A DNA stretch of 64,000 nucleotides from Rhabditoides inermis (Eukaryota > Nematoda > Chromadorea > Rhabditida > Rhabditidae): contig CAWZYM010000087.1 in NCBI GenBank assembly GCA_963966185.1, positions 612,001 through 676,000 on the forward strand, read 5' to 3'. Shown here in pieces: positions 54,201-64,000 of this stretch (within the stretch, counting starts at the first letter, position 1; every line of letters starts with the position of its first letter). Made by a program: the position numbers and the translations under genes. A model generated the notes under the pieces. It did not search any database, was not told the origin of the DNA, and worked only from the letters and a program-made list of their open reading frames with translations.

Positions 54201-56443
54201 TTACTTTTCACATCTTCTCTGTCTCCCTCTCTGCCTCTCACACCCGTCCCTCCCTCCCTCTCCCTGCTTTCTCTCTCTCTCCCCTCTCCTCCCCTCCTCT
54301 CTCTCTCTTCCTCACCCCCTCTCCCACCTCTTCCTCTCCTCCTCACTCGGCACGCGGGGCATCTCTCCCGCCTGGCTGCATACGTCGCGCACGTACCCCC
54401 AGTTGATCGTCCAGTCGCCGTCGGCTGCAACACAATCATGTTCAACCACATCCCAACTTGCCAATGACGTCATTAGATTTTACTGACTCAATAAGTAAAA
54501 TACCCCCTCCAATCATGTTGAACCACATCCCTCCTTCAACTATTTCATGTGTTATGCACATCGTTCTCGAATACTCGCTATTAAGGCGAGGTCAGACTCG
54601 ATTATGTATCAAAAAGCCGCTTTATGATACTTTCTGAGGATCTTTCTGAGGGTGGGGGCGCGTTCTGAGATCTTTCTGAGGATCTTTCTGAGGATCTTTC
54701 TGGGGATCTTTCCGAGGGTGCGCGGCCGTTCTGAGATCTTTCTGAGGGTCTTTTGCCAGCAAAAGTTGAGTCTGACCTCTACTTATGGGAACCTAACATA
54801 CCATTCACATTTCTACCTAACATACCATTCACATTTCTACGATCGCTGATCCAATCATCCACCTATCTAACGAGCAACGCAGCAACACAATCAACGAAGA
54901 TTGATTGATTGATTTGCCAATGACGTCATTAGATTTTACTGACCCAATAAGTAAAATACCCCCTCTTCTCACTTTTCACCAGCGGCACAATCAGCGGCGT
55001 GGTCGGAGTACCCGTGTCCAGGCTAAAGTCAATGTACGGCTTGTGCAGCATCAGCACATTCTTGAACAGGTAGTGGTGGAAGTCGGCGGCGAGGTCGAGA
55101 TCGCACGGGTGCAGACGCACCTGGCATGGGAACAATTAATCAAACCAATTTAAAGCAAAGCAAATCATATATCACTGTCACTGTCGAATTTGTTGAGTAA
55201 TAAATACAACAGAGGTGATAGAGAAGAAAAAAAATAGAGAGACATAGAGAGATAGAGAGATATAGGGAAAGAGAAAGAAAGAGAGTGGAGAAATAGAGAG
55301 AGTGGAAAGAGTGGAGAGAGAGAGGGGGAGAGAGAGAGAGACCACCCACCGTGTTCGCCGCCCTCCTCACTCGCACCCGCATATCGCCCTGACGAAGGTA
55401 CGCCGGAAAGGCGGGGATCTGAATTACAGGTTTACAAAAATTGATTCAAATCTAATAAACATCACATTGTCATCTTTCAGTCTTACCTGCGGTATCTTGG
55501 TAGCCGCTAGAAAGCCGAAACATCCATCCAGCGACTTGGGATCGGCGAACTTGCGCTTCTAAAAACACATCGTTCACTATTACTATACTGTCGATACAAC
55601 CCACCAGATAACTCACCACAAGAAACTCTTTGCAATTTCTCTACTCTGGACGTTTACCGTAATCTTATGGTATCTTGGTCACACATCCCACTAACTCCCC
55701 CTCACCGCTGTGGAATTTCACTGGTACCCTATCCCATCACCTCCCACTCCCCCCCCCCCCCCTTAGGAATAGCTCTACCCCTGAGTCCTGGACAGTCCAC
55801 CTAGCATCCCCGCCCACCTTGGGGTTGCTCTGCTCGGTCGGAGGCTTGACGAGCTCCATGTCGAGCACGTACATGTACAGCTCCACCTCGGCGCGCGGGC
55901 GGCACTCGTGGAGCGCGCGCGAGACCTGCAATCAACAACGCCTGTGTGCACATATCTTATTGCACAATTGCACTACGCCCGATTGAAAGATGAATAAGCA
56001 AAAAACGTAAAATTATGCAAACGGACCCTCTTATCATACAGCTGCTTCCTCTTGGCAGATCCGACACGCGCGTTCATGCCGGGAACGAACCTGGGAGCGA
56101 TCGATAATCGAATCAATCAATAAATCGATACGCTCACTCATCCCTCAATGCTCAATCAATATTCGCTAGCTACCTAATCACTCATAATGTTATCGTAACT
56201 GAAATCGATCGATAAACGAATCAATCAATAAATCGATAACCACCCACTCGTCGGGGTCGTCATCCAAACTCATGAGCTGCTCGGCCATGCTCTCCCTGCC
56301 GACAGGCAGCAGCCACTTGTTCAGCTCGCCCTGGCGGTGCAGCTCCGCGCACGCCTAGGAGGGGTGAGGTCTCTCTCTCTCTCTTTCCCTCTCTCTCTCT
56401 TTGTCTCTCTCCCTCCCTCTCTCTCCCTCTCTTTATCTATATT

Positions 56444-56477
<34 letters not shown>

Positions 56478-57872
56478 CCCTCCCTACCCTCTCTCTCTCC
56501 TCTTTCTCTCTCTCCCCCCCTCTCTCTCCCTCCCTCTCTCCCTCTCTCTCCCTTCCCCACCTCCAGCGCCACCGCCATCTGCGCCAGCTTCTTGTTCTCC
56601 ATCGGCGTCATCAGACGGATCGCCTAGAAACAGGGAGTTCAAAAACATACACAAACACGCTTTAAACTGCAATCCCTCTAAATGATCTACACACTTTCTC
56701 ACATCCGCTCTACTCGCTCATTCATATGCCTTCACTCTCCACAAAGCCAGTCATGTGCTGGTTGCGCATATTCGATCAGCCAAAAGAGGAGCACCCACCA
56801 ACGCACCTTCTTAATCGGACTGTTGATGGGGAGCAGGAGCTCGGCCGTGTACCTGGTCACCCCATTGACCACCACCGGAGTGATGCGCGACTGCGGCACA
56901 AGACGGGTGAAGATGTCCGACGGCAGCTTGGCGCAATACCTGCAAGGATGTAGTCCATTATGTATCCACAATTAGTACAAAGTACACATTCCAGAGCGTA
57001 TCTGTCATGCTTGGCGCAATACCTGCAGGGATATGGTCCAATGTGGTTCAACAATCAGTACACAGTACACATTCTAGAGCGTATCTGTCATGCTTGGCGC
57101 AGTACCTGCAGGGATGTAGTCCAATATGTACAGTCGTTATAATCCAAGACTCTGTCTTGTTTTAGGCTGAGAACAATTGCTACGGCTATATCCTTGTTAC
57201 TCTCTATGAGTAGTGAGATAAACGCAATACCAACAATTGAAAAAAATTCAAAATTAGTACACATTCTAGCGCTTAGTGAGGGCTGGAGAGCCATGCTTGA
57301 CGTCATGCTTGACGCAGTACCTGCAACCCTTCTAATCATAGAGTTATCCGGAATCTCGTTTCATGAACGGTACACAGGACGCTGGGTGACAGTGAGTGCA
57401 GTATTCTACACTCTCCACAGTCTTCTCACTCTGTCTACCGCCCCATGCGATACCATCCCTCAGAAACAGGAGTAACACGAATCAACAGTACAACAATAGC
57501 TATCGGAAGCCAGCGCAAGCCCATCCGTCTAGCATTTTGCAATTCTCTTTCTCCAAACCGCGCCCGTCAGCGTGACCATACCGCTAGTGCATATCCATAT
57601 TACACAATACACATTCAAGAGATCTATAGCCGTCAACCAGGAAGCTGAATTCCCAGAACTGAAGCTCCTCTTATCCAGACTCTCCTCCCTCCCCCCTCTC
57701 CCTCACCTGTTCACCAACGCAATGGCGCCCGTCAGCGTGACCATGGCGCCCGTCTCCTCCACCCTGTACGGCGGCACCAGAGAGTCGACATTCGCCGGCA
57801 GCTCCTCGAGAAGGGAGCCCGGAGGGTTGTGCACCGTGCGGTAGCGGCGGAGAAGCAGCTGGATACGGTATT

Positions 57873-57916
<44 letters not shown>

Positions 57917-60900
57917 CAGAGACAGAGACAGAGACAGAGACAGAGACAGAGACAGAGACAGAGACAGAGACAGAGACAGAGACAGAGACAGAGACAGAGA
58001 CAGAGACAGAGACAGATCCTGCCCACCTCCTCGATCTGCTTGAAGTCCTTGAGGTCCTCGCTGCACTTTGCCGCGTCGGCGGACTCGATGAGCACAAAGT
58101 AGTGGGCGCCCGGCTTGCGCGCGCGGCCCTTGGACTGAAAACACGCACAGTAACAGTATTCAAAACACATAACTCAAATCCAGCGTTTCTCACGGTCACG
58201 GAAGCTTCCAGAACGAACTGTTTTTTTACAATTTCAATTTAGCTATCACCTTTGTTCCTATGTTTTCTAAGTTCGCACCTTTGTTCCTATGTTTTCTAAG
58301 TTCATGGATGATTTAAAACCTAAAGGCACTCTTCTCATGGCTGGTGATCTAAACTTCCCTGGAATACGGTGGGAATCGCAGGCATCAGACTCTTCTCTGT
58401 CACAGAGTTTTCTAGACTATTGCAATTCCTCGGGTTTATATCAGTTAGTCCTAGAACCGACGCGCGGAAATAACGTTTTAGATATAATTCTCACCTCGGA
58501 CCGAACTCTTTTGAAAAATGTTCGCTTGGGGATAGCATATTCTGACCATTGTTCGGTCGAGGCAGAATTTAACACGCGCTGCGATCCGCTGCGAACGTTC
58601 AAGAAGACGGTATTCGATTTTCGAACAGGAGATTACGGTGCCATGAATCAAGATTTAGCACTAGTTGATTGGTCTACCGAATTCTCCATGTTGACGAACA
58701 TAAATGACAAATACCAACGTTTCTGTGATATCATAAAAGATGCAATGCGATACCGTATTCCTACAGTTACAGTGCTACAAGATCACTCTCCAAAGTTTCC
58801 AAAATGGCTGTCAAAGCTGAAAAATAGAGTGAGAAAGTTATACGCGCAGCAGAAATCTTCCGGTACCACGCAGGATATAGAGAACTATAAACGTCTCCTC
58901 AAAGAGTATCGCATAGCTGTGAAAGAATGCGTACGTGAGAGAGAAGAGTTTATTCTCAAGAGTTCCTCTCCTGCGAGATACTGGCAATATATCAAATCTA
59001 AATTAACACCGGTAGACCCCATACCAGATCTAACAGATAGTACGGGCAGTGTAGTATCGGGAGATTCAGAGAGAGCAACTCTATTCAATGAGTTCTTCTC
59101 ATCTGTATTTTCGCGTGATAATAATAAACCATTCCATCTACCTGACTATCCTGGAGCCCAGTCTATCTCTGAGGTCGACTTCAGCCCACATTGTGTGTAT
59201 GAATATTTGAAAAGGACTAAACGAAAAATATCACAAGGCCCGGACGAAATTCCATCAATAGTACTGCAATCGTTGGCAACTGTTATTGCACACCCTCTCT
59301 CATTGATATTCTCGGATTGTTTTCATAATGGTGTTATACCTGAAATATGGAGAAAGGGAATCGTAGTGCCGGTATTTAAAAGTGGTGATAAAAGCAAATG
59401 TACCAACTATAGACCTATAACTCTTACATGTTGTGTTAGTAGAGTGTTCGAAAGAATGCTTTGCTATAACATACGTGCACATCTCTGGAAATATGGAATA
59501 GTCAATAAACAACAACATGGGTTTCTTGACGGAAGAGGTACGACTAGTCAAATGGTTGATTATGTTGGATATTTAGTTTCTCACTTGTCAAAAAAAGTAG
59601 CAGTTGATTCGATTTATCTCGATATCAAGAAAGCCTTTGATTCAGTAGTACATAGGCGTTTAATGGAAGTTTGTAGATCTTATAAGATAGATGGCAAAAC
59701 ACTGTACTGGTTGCAACTATTTCTCTCGGGAAGAACTCAGTCGGTTAGAGTGGGTACATGCCTATCTGACTGGATTCCCGTATTGAGTGGTGTTCCCCAA
59801 GGAAGTGTTGTAGGACCATTACTTTTCATGATTTACATTAATGGAATCGGCTCTGTCATAAAGCACTGCTCGTACTATCTCTATGCAGATGACATGAAGT
59901 TGTCTATTCCTCAAAACATAATAAACTTCCACGCTCTACTTGAATCTGATTTGCTTAGTGTATTCCATTGGCTTGACGAGCGGCAACTGTCATTGTCGAC
60001 TGCTAAGTGCAATGTGATACACTTTGGCAAAGGTGCAATAAAATCTATCTATAAATGCGATGGTCATACTATACTTTGTGTCGAATCGATTAAGGATCTT
60101 GGTATTACACTCACACAAGACCTTAATCCTGGCGAGCATATAAAACGAACAATACAGAAAGCATCGTCTAGAATTGGTGTTTTAAGAATGGCTTTCCACC
60201 ACAACGAGTCTCTGTTTATGAATTTTTACAAGTATAAGGTTCGTCCTGTTCTCGAATACGGTAGTGAGGTTCTCTTAGCCCTCAATGTCACCCAGAATAA
60301 TAAACTTGAAGCGGTGCAAAGATCGTTCACGAAACTACTTGCTCCTAAACTATCATATGCGGAACGGCTACATAAGTTTTACCTTGAGACACTGTGGACT
60401 CGTAGAGTGTTGTCAGATTTGAGAATTATCCACAGCTTTATTTATGGTCATATAAAGGCAGAAAATCCATTTCTTCTGGTTTTACCGAATGCTAGATCTG
60501 CTTCGCTGCGTTCAAATGGTTTAAAAATCACATGTGCGTCACGAACCACCCTTGGTCAGAGTTTCATTACATATCGAGTTACAAAATACTGGAACAACCT
60601 TGATTCTTCCACAGTATGCCAATTCAAAAAGATTGACTTCAGAAACGAACTTATGTCATTTTTCACACACAACCGCTCACGTTTCACTGTAGATGACCCC
60701 ACTCGTATGTAATTTTATTGCTCTCTGGCGACGAAGTGTCCTGACGTAGTTGGCTTTTTCTCTCTACTAACTTCAGAAGTTCTTGCATTCGTTTCTAAGA
60801 TTGACAGACCTTTTCTATACACGTTTTGGGTGTCAAAAGGTTCTGTCGCAGTCATCGCTCTGCCAAACCACCCTTTGTTCTTAACCGGTACTAGGATGTT

Positions 60901-63900
60901 TGTGCTGTTTGATGATTGATAACATATGGATAAACTATTATCAATTTTAAACGCGCGCCCGGCCCTTGGACTGCAAACACGCACAGTAACAGTATTCAAA
61001 CGCACAATATGTTTCATTTGTTTCAACCCTCATCAGACGGTCTCTTCGAATAGCATTTTCCTTCTTTTCTATCCTACTATCGTCTCTTCGCAACTGTGGT
61101 GTGCGGTTCCTTTTCTGTAACAGTCCGACTAGCATACTACCAACTCTCAGGTTCAACTTTGAAGACGATCCTTTGACGATCCTCTACTGCCCCAAACACC
61201 ACACCGGGATTGGAAATACGAAAAGATAACACTGATATAATAAAAATGCTGCTACACTTCGCACAATGGTTGCTGATTTCAGAGCTCGGTGATACGAAAA
61301 GGCAGCATTTTCTTCTATACCGTGCCGTGGGAATAGGAATAGAAGATGGGAAGACAGTTCGACAGCTACTTTTGCATCACCCCACCGGCACGTACGACGT
61401 ACGCCCTGAAGTCTGAGGGCCGCATACTCATTCATAAAACATCCGCTACTTCCCCCCAAATACCGCAGAACAGTTAAATGAATACACGTTAAAAATTACT
61501 ACTTCAAACTATCTGTATTGTTGGAACTCGCAGTAGGCGTTGTATTACTGTGCTTTACCGTAACATTACCGTGAATTACATTGCCATGTACAACTTGATT
61601 CGAGATAAATATTCTGATTCTGACTTCAAAGTGCACTCCACAACCGCACCTGCACGTACGCCCTGAAGTCGGCAGGCCGGTCGAACTTGATGACGAGGTT
61701 GCAGTGCCGCACGTCCACCCCCTCCTCCAACACATTTGTCGCGATCAGCAGGTTCAACTCGCCTCGGCGGAACTTGCGCAGCACCTACAAACCAAAAAAA
61801 CAATATTGAATGATGACGTCACCAGTTCCCGATCAATCCGATAACTACGCAGACCCTACACTTCAATCATCGACAAATTAATCAGTGAATGATGACGTCA
61901 TCCGGTTCCAATCAAACGATAACTCGCCGCACCTCCTCCTGCCGCTTGTGCAGCGCCTGGCTCTCCGTGTTGCTTGCAAAGCTACCGCCGCTGAAGCCGA
62001 TCACAAAGTCCACCTGCAGTTTTGTACAATAAGATATACAATATTACTTTATGTACATTACAATATTTAATATGTGCAAATGCACATCGCTTGAAACAAG
62101 TAATTATGTATACAGTATACATATAGCACAGTACCTTGACAAACGCAAACTGCGGATCCCAGCGCGCGATCGACTTGATGAGAACCTGGAAAGAAGACGT
62201 ATCGACACTGCTCCTTATCCCCTTTCTCCTGCTCCAAGATAGGAAGAAGGAAGTGCACATTGTGAGAGGGTGCTGTTTCGGAGATCGGAGAGGTGGCTAC
62301 ACAACTAGGGGAAGAAATTGTACTTGAATGTCCAGACCCAAATTCATCACATTTCCCCTTCTCCTGTCCCAATTTAGGAAGAAATTGCACACATGGTGGA
62401 AGCTGCTGCGGAAGGGCACTACTAGGCTACATTACTAGGGCAAAGGCGTACGAGATGTCCTCCGAACATCTTGAATGACCCACATTCATCACATAGGCCA
62501 CGTAGCGCTGGTCGACGAACACGATTCCGCACAGCGCCCTGTCCGGGTCCGTGTTCCTCTCCGGATGGTACGTCGACAGAATGTCCATCAGACGGACCAC
62601 CTGCAACATCAATCAATAGGTGAAAGGTAAAGGTATCGCCCACCTTGTGTGGCAGGTGCTCCTTGATCGCCGCGAACGAGCGAATCGGCTTCATCTAAAG
62701 AGTCGATAAATACTGAAAATCGATATCAATCGATACCTTGGGATCGAGCATCCGCTTCACGGTGCGCATGCAAGTCTCGCCGAGTTGGAAAAAGTCGACC
62801 TGCAGAAAACAAATGTATCAGATATCGATCGACAATCGATATTCGATCACCTGCTTGAAGTCGGCGGCGGTGCTCTTCGAGTGCTTGCGCAGCTCCTTCT
62901 CCCACAGCGCCGACACCTAGATCATGTTGGAAGTTGCAAATCCGATATCCCTCTTGCTTCTCTACTTTTATTTCCACCTTGCGATCACAACGCTCGTCTT
63001 CCAGGCGGCACACCTAGACGATCACGTATCGATCTTCACACCTCCGTCACGTCATCCCCTTCCAAGACGGGGTTCTCTAACTGATATCGAAAACTACTCA
63101 AACATTCGATTGTCCTCTCTCTCCCCCGTGTCTAGCTTGCAGACAATCATATCCGAGCACCTTCCATGCGGCCCATCCAATCGCACCAACACACATAAAC
63201 ATAACAATCACCTAGAATCCTTCCCGTCTCCTGTCATCACAACAATCACACCCATCATCACCAGGAACCCCATCACCCACCTTCCAGGCGGCCCACGGTC
63301 CGATCTGTCGCATCACAGCCAGCGTCCGGTTAATGGCTTCGATGATGGGCTTGCGAGGGTCCAGGTCGAGATCGGGGTGGAAGTCGCGCGAGCGGTCGCA
63401 GAACTCACGCGTTGCTTTCTGCAAGGAGAGGGTGGAGAAAGAGGGGGGGAGGGATCTCCTAGATCACGCATTTCGCATTTCGAAAAAAGCGATCGAGTGA
63501 AGGCAAGGTGGAGAGAGGAGAGAGATCAGGTTCATTCAAGGAGCTCGACGTTAGATCAATGAAGCTAACCATCATTGCAAGAACCTCAGCCAATGCGGGA
63601 AAGAGAGAGAAAGAGAGAGAGAGGGAGGGAGGGAGAGGGAGGGATAGATGGGAGGGAGGGAGAGAGAGAGGGAGGGAGAGACTCGCCAGCAGCTCCATGA
63701 CCGTCTTGTTGACGGGCTGCGCCTCGTGGTCGTAGTCCGCCGCCTTCACCACCAGCTCGTTCGGCTTCGCACCGAACTTGCTCACCTGAAAAGGCAAAAT
63801 AACAATGATACGAAATATAAACGATACGAAATTTCCAGATTTCCACGAACAAACGCGTACATCGGCGTGAACTAAACTACGACCATAGTCGAAGCAAGAC

Positions 63901-64000
63901 CAACTCGCATACCGTGACGAGACTGCTGGCCGTCTCGATGGAGCTGTCGAGGATGGCCTCCAGCTTGGCGAGCTTCGCCTCCAGCAGATTCGGCGCCGTC
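44860..64000 (-). CDS. Dicer: Dicer ribonuclease, 3' part of the gene (about 52 exons), 5' end outside the window
   Basis: It cuts long dsRNA and pre-miRNA into small RNAs of about 22 nt. In transcript order the window holds the helicase C-terminal half, DUF283, platform and PAZ, a long acidic/Gly/Ala-rich linker, RNase IIIa, RNase IIIb and a dsRNA-binding domain. The stop is a TGA complement at 44860-44862 (QPDLITF end). Exons are 50-290 bp, all in phase; introns are mostly 40-400 bp. A helicase that keeps motifs IV to VI makes it like vertebrate or ancestral Dicer and unlike insect Dicer-1. The gene runs off the window at 64000, so the DExD/H part (motifs I to III) is not visible. Several donors are GC instead of GT. 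Introns hold a LINE, a MITE and decoy copies of exon ends. Confidence 0.97.
45514..46911 (-). other. Dicer: Dicer RNase IIIb domain exons
   Basis: [20 protein letters not shown] (46911 to 46707) and [20 protein letters not shown] lead to the signature [19 protein letters not shown] (46656-46560). [20 protein letters not shown], then [20 protein letters not shown] and the YLDSGRDLD segment complete the site. The catalytic Glu/Asp and Asp/Glu pairs are present. The exon near 45750 adds an acidic insert ([14 protein letters not shown]), also typical of animal Dicers. Confidence 0.93.
47098..49776 (-). other. Dicer: Dicer RNase IIIa domain exons
   Basis: The signature exon (48153-48277) encodes [20 protein letters not shown] and [12 protein letters not shown], with the first catalytic Glu and Asp. 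It is followed by [20 protein letters not shown] (47932 on) and a variable insert. Then comes the second half, [14 protein letters not shown] (about 47260) and [20 protein letters not shown] (about 47140), with the second Asp/Glu pair. All four acidic metal ligands appear to be kept, so the site should cut. Confidence 0.92.
48278..49640 (-). other. Long Dicer intron with a degenerate copy of the preceding exon end
   Basis: This 1.36-kb intron splits the codon run [12 protein letters not shown] that opens RNase IIIa. Around 48548-48610 the sequence CCCACCATCATTAGCATTGC with GAGCA.TC and AAAGCATACACAG.GTCAC (shown with gaps) repeats the end of the previous exon (49636-49690). A second fragment lies near 48645 (CACCCACCATCATTGACA). 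Also present are two GGGGGTAGGCATTTCC-like blocks (48690 and, inverted, 49590). No exon is supported inside, but 48300-48385 has a tRNA-like A-box on the minus strand. Confidence 0.6.
49779..49872. repeat. (CCCT)n and (CT)n microsatellite
   Basis: About 17 CCCT units followed by a CT run in the Dicer intron between the last two linker exons. Confidence 0.95.
50845..50870 (-). repeat. Dispersed tRNA-like repeat fragment, minus strand
   Basis: AGCCTGATTCCGACATGCTA on the minus strand is the core shared with copies near 3700, 9210 and 29560. Only the core is left here. Confidence 0.5.
51160..51292. repeat. (GA)n-rich microsatellite
   Basis: A long GA array with AAG and GGAG breaks in a Dicer linker intron, next to the exon ending near 51295. 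Confidence 0.9.
53776..56094 (-). other. Dicer: Dicer platform, PAZ and connector-helix exons
   Basis: Exons encode [40 protein letters not shown] (about 55900), [16 protein letters not shown] (about 55525) and [18 protein letters not shown]. Then come [20 protein letters not shown] (about 55080), [20 protein letters not shown] with FYYVAE (54092-54003), [11 protein letters not shown] and [19 protein letters not shown]. The Tyr/Arg-rich PAZ segment anchors the 3' overhang of the RNA end; the connector helix sets product length. All expected blocks are present. Confidence 0.92.
54594..54783. mobile_element. Complete 190-bp MITE with TA target duplication
   Basis: The ends AGGCGAGGTCAGACTC and GAGTCTGACCTCTACT form 16-bp inverted repeats with two mismatches. 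They are flanked by TA (54592-54593 and 54784-54785), which points to a Tc1/mariner-type mover. The interior is a run of GATCTTTCTGAGG repeats. Related copies lie at 5149 and 41620. Confidence 0.85.
56372..56562. repeat. CT-rich microsatellite, about 190 bp
   Basis: CT repeats mixed with CCCT, CTAT and CCCC fill the Dicer intron between two DUF283 exons almost completely. Confidence 0.9.
56930..57325 (-). repeat. Repeated splice-acceptor segment in a Dicer intron
   Basis: On the plus strand, GCTTGGCGCAATACCTGCAAGG ends the DUF283 exon (56928 on). The same phrase returns at about 57010 and 57092 with the following intron sequence (TAGTCCA.TATG, ACAGTACACATTC.AGAGCG, shown with gaps), and as a shortened form near 57310 (GACGCAGTACCTGCAACC). 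The unit is about 80 bp. Each copy carries a plausible acceptor with the first exon bases. Confidence 0.85.
57874..58016. repeat. (GA)n and (CAGAGA)n microsatellite
   Basis: A short GA run followed by about 20 units of CAGAGA in the Dicer intron after the motif VI exon. On the Dicer strand it is a TCTCTG array next to the acceptor. Confidence 0.95.
58125..58164. repeat. Target-site duplication of the LINE, left copy
   Basis: This 40-bp segment matches 60961-61000 with one difference (GACTGA against GACTGC). It includes the true acceptor and first ten bases of the Dicer exon that encodes SKGRARKPG. Long duplications are usual for LINE target-primed insertion. Confidence 0.9.
58165..60960 (+). 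mobile_element. 5'-truncated CR1/jockey-like LINE, antisense in a Dicer intron
   Basis: The element lies between two 40-bp target copies. Its 5' part is missing: the frame opens inside the APE endonuclease. A 27-bp tandem repeat (CACCTTTGTTCCTATGTTTTCT and following bases, 58249-58303) sits at its 5' edge. The 3' part after the ORF (60713-60960) is short, with no poly(A) tail. It is inserted opposite to Dicer transcription. Confidence 0.92.
58289..60712 (+). CDS. LINE ORF2 fragment: end of APE endonuclease plus reverse transcriptase
   Basis: 807 codons, uninterrupted. The APE tail shows [18 protein letters not shown] (residues 13-30) and [10 protein letters not shown] (about 85-94), the last catalytic His motif. 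The RT follows: [80 protein letters not shown], and the catalytic YADD in [10 protein letters not shown]. The first two-thirds of the APE domain (including its catalytic Glu) are missing, so the copy cannot insert itself. The frame is nevertheless free of stops, so the insertion is recent. RT signature and APE type fit the CR1/L2/jockey supergroup; I cannot place the clade. Confidence 0.93.
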   Translation: MFSKFMDDLKPKGTLLMAGDLNFPGIRWESQASDSSLSQSFLDYCNSSGLYQLVLEPTRGNNVLDIILTSDRTLLKNVRLGIAYSDHCSVEAEFNTRCDPLRTFKKTVFDFRTGDYGAMNQDLALVDWSTEFSMLTNINDKYQRFCDIIKDAMRYRIPTVTVLQDHSPKFPKWLSKLKNRVRKLYAQQKSSGTTQDIENYKRLLKEYRIAVKECVREREEFILKSSSPARYWQYIKSKLTPVDPIPDLTDSTGSVVSGDSERATLFNEFFSSVFSRDNNKPFHLPDYPGAQSISEVDFSPHCVYEYLKRTKRKISQGPDEIPSIVLQSLATVIAHPLSLIFSDCFHNGVIPEIWRKGIVVPVFKSGDKSKCTNYRPITLTCCVSRVFERMLCYNIRAHLWKYGIVNKQQHGFLDGRGTTSQMVDYVGYLVSHLSKKVAVDSIYLDIKKAFDSVVHRRLMEVCRSYKIDGKTLYWLQLFLSGRTQSVRVGTCLSDWIPVLSGVPQGSVVGPLLFMIYINGIGSVIKHCSYYLYADDMKLSIPQNIINFHALLESDLLSVFHWLDERQLSLSTAKCNVIHFGKGAIKSIYKCDGHTILCVESIKDLGITLTQDLNPGEHIKRTIQKASSRIGVLRMAFHHNESLFMNFYKYKVRPVLEYGSEVLLALNVTQNNKLEAVQRSFTKLLAPKLSYAERLHKFYLETLWTRRVLSDLRIIHSFIYGHIKAENPFLLVLPNARSASLRSNGLKITCASRTTLGQSFITYRVTKYWNNLDSSTVCQFKKIDFRNELMSFFTHNRSRFTVDDPTRM
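60961..61000. repeat. Target-site duplication of the LINE, right copy, with a decoy splice acceptor
   Basis: Read on the Dicer strand, it gives TGTTTGCAG then TCCAAGGGCC, so it presents an acceptor before the real one. If used, the exon would read SKGRARV and stop at once. Confidence 0.85.
61385..61425 (-). pseudogene. Fragmentary copy of a Dicer exon end
   Basis: The phrase GTACGCCCTGAAGTC with GGGCCG after it repeats the 3' end of the motif V exon (61652-61680), about 265 bp away in the following intron. It is an exon-end copy, too short and altered to code. Confidence 0.55.
61650..64000 (-). other. Dicer: Dicer helicase, insertion and C-terminal subdomain exons
   Basis: Ten exons. The first (63913 to beyond 64000) gives [20 protein letters not shown]. 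Others give [20 protein letters not shown] (about 63330) and the motif IV-like [17 protein letters not shown] (about 62540). [20 protein letters not shown] follows (about 61980). The motif V exon reads [20 protein letters not shown] (about 61730). Motif VI ([13 protein letters not shown]) is on the next exon, 3.5 kb further along because of the LINE. Helicase motifs are intact, so ATP-dependent dsRNA handling is expected. Confidence 0.92.

Larger units (their letters stand above)
56248..57858 (-). other. Dicer: Dicer DUF283 dimerisation-domain exons
   Basis: The exons encode [20 protein letters not shown] (57858-57718), then [20 protein letters not shown] and the downstream [11 protein letters not shown] (56943 to about 56807). 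[20 protein letters not shown] follows (about 56625), then [20 protein letters not shown] (about 56357). The YCAKLPSD and LPINSP motifs match the dsRNA-binding-like fold of other Dicers, which binds partner proteins. Confidence 0.92.

Noticed and set aside
58289..60712. Complete, self-mobile LINE
   Set aside because: The first part of the endonuclease and any ORF1 are missing, so the copy is 5'-truncated despite its open frame.

Overview
The window is animal nuclear DNA, almost certainly from an invertebrate. Every recognisable gene is split by GT-AG introns, often only 40-300 bp long. The proteins are animal types: a Dicer, a STARD10-like START protein and an M17 aminopeptidase of the W07G4.4-like group. 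There are no operons or ribosome binding sites. The genome is rich in (CT/GA)n microsatellites and in retroelements. I cannot name the phylum from sequence alone.

Layout. 0.66-2.86 kb (-): a small multi-pass membrane protein. 3.9-9.96 kb (-): a secreted, alpha-helical, internally repetitive protein in more than 20 small exons, unrecognised. 10.6-14.65 kb (+): a multi-pass membrane protein with a repetitive, disordered N-terminal tail; its last five exons are duplicated at 19.1-20.3 kb. 15.15-16.38 kb (-) and 30.1-31.3 kb (-): two near-identical copies of a small secreted-protein gene. A diverged third member (-) starts at 39.38 kb and ends at 31.74 kb, with a 6.7-kb intron full of insertions. 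17.3-18.5 kb (+): a frameshifted aminopeptidase relic. 21.0-26.0 kb (+): a Penelope-like retroelement whose GIY-YIG nuclease is N-terminal (Naiad/Chlamys-type domain order). It has an intact 1003-residue ORF and a second, 5'-truncated copy of its 3' end upstream (a pseudo-LTR). A 132-bp satellite (26.0-28.5 kb) follows it. 39.85-42.73 kb (-): a STARD10-like gene. 44.86-64.0 kb (-): the 3' four-fifths of a Dicer gene in about 52 exons, from the helicase C-terminal half to the dsRNA-binding domain; its 5' end lies outside the window. A CR1/jockey-like LINE sits antisense in a Dicer intron at 58.2-60.95 kb, flanked by a 40-bp target duplication that carries a copy of the exon's splice acceptor.

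The observation I rank highest is in both copies of the Penelope pseudo-LTR. There all conserved parts of a hammerhead ribozyme are present (CTGATGA, GAAA, a UC cleavage site and three helices of 6, 6 and 11 bp). The three core strands, however, lie in an order that is not a circular permutation of the normal hammerhead, so the fold would be pseudoknotted. Other notable points are the three-member secreted peptide family, the repeated duplication of splice-acceptor segments inside Dicer introns, and about 30 copies of the palindrome TGACGTCA in 64 kb.

Exon limits were read by eye from splice consensus and reading frame. They are approximate unless a codon position is stated.
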